Assembly (NCBI RefSeq): GCF_004087835.1
Contig: NZ_CP035119.1
Span: forward strand, 2,480,001-2,544,000
DNA from: Halorussus pelagicus
GTDB taxonomy: Archaea > Halobacteriota > Halobacteria > Halobacteriales > Haladaptataceae
DNA: 64,000 nucleotides
Direction: 5' to 3'
A model generated the notes under the pieces. That model searched no databases, had not been told where the DNA came from, and was given only the letters and a program-made list of their open reading frames with translations. Shown piece after piece: positions 61,225 through 64,000 of this stretch. The stretch's first letter is position 1, and every line of letters begins with the position of its first letter. Both the position numbers and the translations under genes were made by a program.

Positions 61225-62841
61225 ATGCAGAAACCGTTGCTGGTGACCGACTTCCTCGACCGGGCGCGGAGACATTACGGCGACCAAGAGGCCATCGTCG
61301 CCACGACCGGGGAGCGCTACACTTACGACGAGTTCGGGGAGCGGGCCGACCGCCTCTCGGCCGCGCTGGCCGAGCGAGGTATCGAGAAGGGCGACCGGGT
61401 GGCCGTCCTCGACCCGAACACCCATTACCAACTCGAAGCAGCCTACGGAATTATGCAGTTGGGTGCGGTCCACACCCCGCTGAACTATCGGTTGACGCCC
61501 GACGACTACGAGTACATCCTGTCGGACGCGGGCGTTGACGCGATAATCGCCGACTACGCCTACGCCGAGAAAATCGAAGCTATCCGCGAGGAGGTCCCGA
61601 CGAAGGTGTTTGTCTCCAACGACGCCGAGGCGACGGCGGGCGACTGGGAGGACTTCGATGCTGTCGTCGCCGACGCCAACCCCGACGACTACGAGCGCCC
61701 GGAGATGGCCGAAGACGAGATTATCACCATCAACTACACTTCGGGCACCACGGGCGACCCGAAGGGCGTGATGCGGACCCACCGCACCGAAACTCTCCAC
61801 GCCTACATCCTCTCGGTCCACCACGAACTCTACGACGACGACGTGTATCTCTGGACCCTCCCGATGTTCCACGTCAACGGGTGGGGCCACATCTACGCGA
61901 TTACCGGCGTCGGTGCCAAACACGTCTGCACACGGGGCGTGGACGCCGCCGACGTGGTCGAGACGATTCGGGCCGAAGACGTGTCGTTCCTCTGTGGCGC
62001 GCCGACGGTCCTCAACATGCTCGCGGACTACTACGAGGAGAACGACCGTCCGGAGATGAGCGGTGACAATGACGTTCGGGTGACGACTGCGGGGTCGGCT
62101 CCGCCGGAGGCGACCATCCGGACCGTCGAGGACGAGTTCGACTGGTATCTCAAGCATCTCTACGGCCTGACCGAGACCGGCCCGCTCGTGACCATCTCGG
62201 ACGCGCGCCGCCTGATGGACGACGACGATAGTCGCTTCGCAATCAAGAAACGGCAGGGTATGGGCGTCCTCGGCACGGAAGTCGCGGTCGTGGACGACGA
62301 CGGCGAGGAGGTGCCCCGCGACGACTCGACGCTCGGCGAAATCGTCGTTCGGGGCAATCAGGTGATGGACGGCTACTGGAACAAACCCCAAGCGACCGAG
62401 GCGGCGTTCAACGAGAAGTGCGAGGGGTGGTTCCACACCGGCGACCTCGCGGTCGTGGACGACCACGGGATGGTGTCGATTCAGGACCGTAAGAAGGACA
62501 TCATCATCTCGGGCGGCGAGAACATCTCCAGCATCGAAATCGAGGACACCCTCTTCGACCACGACGAGGTCGCCGCGGTCGCCGTCGTCCCGGCCCCGAG
62601 CGACCAGTGGGGCGAGACCCCGAAGGCCTTCGTCGTTCCGGCGTCGGGCGACCCCGAAAACCCCGGCGTGACCGAACAGGAGATTCAGGAGTTCACGAAC
62701 GAGCGCATGGCCTCCTACAAGACGGTCCACCGCGTGGAGTTCGTCGCCGAACTCCCCCAGACAGCCACGGGAAAGATTCAGAAGTACGAACTCCGCCAGC
62801 GCGAGTGGGACGACGAGGAGCGGATGGTCGGACAGGGGTAG
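61225..62841 (+). CDS. Acyl-CoA synthetase (AMP-forming)
   Basis: 538 residues. Adenylation motifs: ITINYTSGTTGDPKGVMRTH, YGLTETGPLVTISD, GWFHTGDLAVVDD, QDRKKDIIISGGENISS and the C-terminal lysine in LPQTATGKIQKYELR. It activates a fatty or short/medium acyl acid with ATP and CoA. Chain-length specificity is not visible. The palindromic operator overlapping the promoter suggests substrate-responsive control. Confidence 0.92.
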   Translation: MQKPLLVTDFLDRARRHYGDQEAIVATTGERYTYDEFGERADRLSAALAERGIEKGDRVAVLDPNTHYQLEAAYGIMQLGAVHTPLNYRLTPDDYEYILSDAGVDAIIADYAYAEKIEAIREEVPTKVFVSNDAEATAGDWEDFDAVVADANPDDYERPEMAEDEIITINYTSGTTGDPKGVMRTHRTETLHAYILSVHHELYDDDVYLWTLPMFHVNGWGHIYAITGVGAKHVCTRGVDAADVVETIRAEDVSFLCGAPTVLNMLADYYEENDRPEMSGDNDVRVTTAGSAPPEATIRTVEDEFDWYLKHLYGLTETGPLVTISDARRLMDDDDSRFAIKKRQGMGVLGTEVAVVDDDGEEVPRDDSTLGEIVVRGNQVMDGYWNKPQATEAAFNEKCEGWFHTGDLAVVDDHGMVSIQDRKKDIIISGGENISSIEIEDTLFDHDEVAAVAVVPAPSDQWGETPKAFVVPASGDPENPGVTEQEIQEFTNERMASYKTVHRVEFVAELPQTATGKIQKYELRQREWDDEERMVGQG

Positions 62842-62899
62842 TGGGACTCCCGCGAGGAAACCCGGAGTCGTTTTCACGGCCCGGCGTCGAACCGAACGC

Positions 62900-63559
62900 A
62901 TGGACGAGGCGGAGGACCCAGTCGAGCGCCGCGAGGTTCGCGCGACGTACGACTACATCGCCGACCACTTCGCGCAGACCCGCGAGTACGCGTGGCCCGA
63001 GGTCGAATCGTTCGTACAGGACGCGCCGCAGGCCGCGACGGCGCTCGACCTCGGCTGTGGCAACGGCCGTCACGCCGAACTGCTCGCGGGCCACGCCGAC
63101 CGCGTCGTGGCCGCGGACGCGAGTCGTGGGCTGCTCGACACCGCCCGCGAGCGCGCCGCCGAGCGGGGGTTCGACGCCGACCTCGTGCAGGCCGACGCCG
63201 CGCGACTCCCACTCCGGGACTCGACGGTCGAACTGGCGGTCTACGTCGCTACGCTTCACCACCTGCCGAGTCGGGCCGCCCGCGTCGGGAGTCTGGACGA
63301 ACTGGCGCGCGTCCTCGCGCCCGAGGGCCGCGCGCTCGTCAGCGCGTGGAGTACCGCCCACGACCGATTCGACCGCGAGAAAGGCTTCGACACCGAAGTC
63401 GAGTGGACCCTGCCGGGCGGCGAGACGGTCGAGCGATTCTATCACATCTACTCGCCCGACGAGTTCGAGGACGACGTGGCCGCGAGCGGACTGGAACTGA
63501 TTGATTTCGAGGTGTCGAGCGGGAACTGCTACGGCGTCGTTCGTCCGGTCTCGGAGTAA
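62900..63559 (+). CDS. Trm9-like class I SAM methyltransferase
   Basis: 219 residues. ATYDYIADHFAQTREYAWPE at the N-terminus and ATALDLGCGNGRHAELLAGH as motif I resemble Trm9/ALKBH8-type tRNA uridine methyltransferases. Motif II-III: YVATLHHLPSRAARVGSLDE, LAPEGRALVSAWS. The C-terminal RFYHIYSPDEFEDDVAASGL also fits. In eukaryotes the family methylates wobble uridine modifications. A tRNA-Gly(UCC), with wobble U, follows. The tRNA role is inference. Confidence 0.85.
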   Translation: MDEAEDPVERREVRATYDYIADHFAQTREYAWPEVESFVQDAPQAATALDLGCGNGRHAELLAGHADRVVAADASRGLLDTARERAAERGFDADLVQADAARLPLRDSTVELAVYVATLHHLPSRAARVGSLDELARVLAPEGRALVSAWSTAHDRFDREKGFDTEVEWTLPGGETVERFYHIYSPDEFEDDVAASGLELIDFEVSSGNCYGVVRPVSE

Positions 63560-63635
63560 TGTCGTCGCTCCCGCGTGCGCGCGAGAAGAAATAGACAGAA
63601 ACTCGCAGTTAGCTCCTCGACCGAAACAGTAAGGC

Positions 63636-63799
63636 CCTTAATGCAGGGCGGCCAACGACCAAACACGACGCCGCACGCCGGTGGTGAGAAAACGCGATGC
63701 GTTTTCGAGCCTCGGCGCGCGAGCGAACGAAGCGCGCCGGTGTCTTGCCGAACGAAGTGAGGCAAGGCTCGGGGCACAACCAAACGAAGTGAGCGCAGT
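63636..63799 (+). repeat. Hairpin-rich insert between a displaced promoter and tRNA-Gly
   Basis: CCTTAATGC (63636-63644) looks like the TATA region of a tRNA promoter, but the mature tRNA begins 160 nt later. The sequence CGCCGGTGGT of the tRNA 5' end occurs at 63676-63685 and again at 63801-63810 (125-bp spacing), with a third CGCCGGTG at 63735-63742. Between lie perfect hairpins: GAAAACGC-GAT-GCGTTTTC (63688-63706), GGCGCGC-GAGCGAACGAA-GCGCGCC (63714-63738) and CTTGCC-GAACGAAGTGA-GGCAAG (63744-63766). Confidence 0.75.
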
Positions 63800-63870
63800 G
63801 CGCCGGTGGTCTAGTGGTATGACTATGGCCTTCCAAGCCATTGACCCGGGTTCAATTCCCGGTCGGCGCA
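63800..63870 (+). tRNA. tRNA-Gly(UCC)
   Basis: 71 nt. Acceptor stem GCGCCGG/TCGGCGC with discriminator A, D-arm with AGTGGTA, anticodon stem ATGGC/GCCAT with loop CTTCCAA (anticodon TCC), T-arm CCGGG-TTCAATT-CCCGG. CCA is not encoded. It reads GGA and GGG codons. Both of its ends are duplicated in flanking DNA. Confidence 0.95.
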
Positions 63871-63874
63871 TTTC

Positions 63875-63893
63875 TGTCGAACGCAGTGAGACA
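63875..63893. repeat. Hairpin with GAACGCAGTGA loop after tRNA-Gly
   Basis: TGTC-GAACGCAGTGA-GACA with an 11-nt loop like those upstream of the tRNA and behind the phosphorylase gene. Confidence 0.6.
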
Positions 63894-63961
63894 AAATACG
63901 CAGGGATTGAACCCTGCCAGTCGCACGCCCACGAGCGAAGCGAGTCGGAACGTCTGGCTCC

Positions 63962-63995
63962 GGTTCAATTCCCGGTCGGCGCATCTCTGTCGAAC
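63962..63995 (+). repeat. Duplicate of the tRNA-Gly 3' end and its flank
   Basis: 34 nt repeating 63849-63882 with one mismatch (T at 63872 versus C at 63985), covering the T-loop, 3' acceptor strand and 11 nt beyond. Spacing is 113 bp. This is the usual form of an attachment-site duplication. DNA beyond the window could hold the rest of an element. Confidence 0.85.
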
Positions 63996-64000
63996 TAACT

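Noticed and set aside
63899-63920. T-arm-like CAGGG-ATTGAA-CCCTG as a second tRNA on the minus strand
   Set aside because: No acceptor or anticodon arm can be folded around it; kept only as part of the duplicated tRNA flank.

Overview
This window is GC-rich, densely coded chromosomal DNA from an extremely halophilic archaeon (class Halobacteria). The proteins are strongly acidic. Many exported proteins carry twin-arginine (Tat) signals. Promoters look like archaeal TATA boxes about 25-30 nt before leaderless starts. Several genes belong to families I know only from haloarchaea (DUF5791, DUF5793, DUF5059, HVO_0758-type zinc finger, phiH1-type repressor). The genus cannot be fixed from sequence alone.

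Layout. 1-3.3 kb: end of a pilin/secretion-associated pair. 3.3-4.4 kb: a DUF5791 gene bracketed by two ~215-225 bp inverted repeats rich in hairpins. 4.5-12.2 kb: NAD epimerase, membrane DHH phosphoesterase, a large Tat lipoprotein with DUF5059-like repeats and a copper domain behind a DtxR-type operator, aldo/keto reductase, small zinc finger, MFS transporter. 12.2-13.3 kb: a lower-GC accessory patch with a phiH1-like regulator, a ribbon-helix-helix antitoxin-like gene with its own palindromic operator, and a probable broken toxin. 13.2-22.1 kb: GT81-like glycosyltransferase, Get3/ArsA ATPase, PKD surface protein with PGF-CTERM tail, SDR, endonuclease V, rhomboid with AN1 zinc finger, DUF5793 and a 37-aa membrane protein.

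22.3-33.6 kb is a nucleoside salvage region: phosphosugar mutase, two BMP-type binding proteins (one lipoprotein, one without the lipobox cysteine), ABC ATPase, two permeases, cytidine deaminase and a uridine-type phosphorylase. Together these would import nucleosides, deaminate cytidine, split the nucleoside to base plus ribose-1-phosphate, and isomerise the sugar phosphate. An EamA transporter, a Tat-exported protein and one apparent frameshifted gene are interspersed. 33.9-42.4 kb: sugar porter, methyltransferase, tandem Usp, aminotransferase, ribH, an Agl23/TIGR03663 glycosyltransferase-like protein and purKE.

42.7-53.2 kb is a tightly overlapping complex I operon, nuoA-B-CD-H-I-J1-J2-K-L-M-N. 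It has no nuoE/F/G electron-input module and J is split. It is preceded by a 338-bp region holding five perfect palindromes. 53.3-64 kb: a TrkA-N/DHH fusion, a small accessory island with a Tat-exported peptidoglycan amidase and a lipoprotein, methylmalonyl-CoA mutase large subunit, an ABC-2 exporter, a CBS-ParB protein, acyl-CoA synthetase with a palindromic operator, a Trm9-like methyltransferase, and tRNA-Gly(UCC).

The most unusual signal is non-coding. Short hairpins with variable stems but a nearly constant 11-nt loop (GARCGMAGYGA or close variants) cluster where gene ends are duplicated: behind the phosphorylase gene (49-bp exact repeat of its 3' end) and on both sides of tRNA-Gly (repeated 5' end upstream, 34-bp repeat of the 3' end downstream). 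Related hairpins occur inside the inverted repeats around DUF5791. This may be a family of miniature elements that insert at gene ends and rebuild the end they displace.
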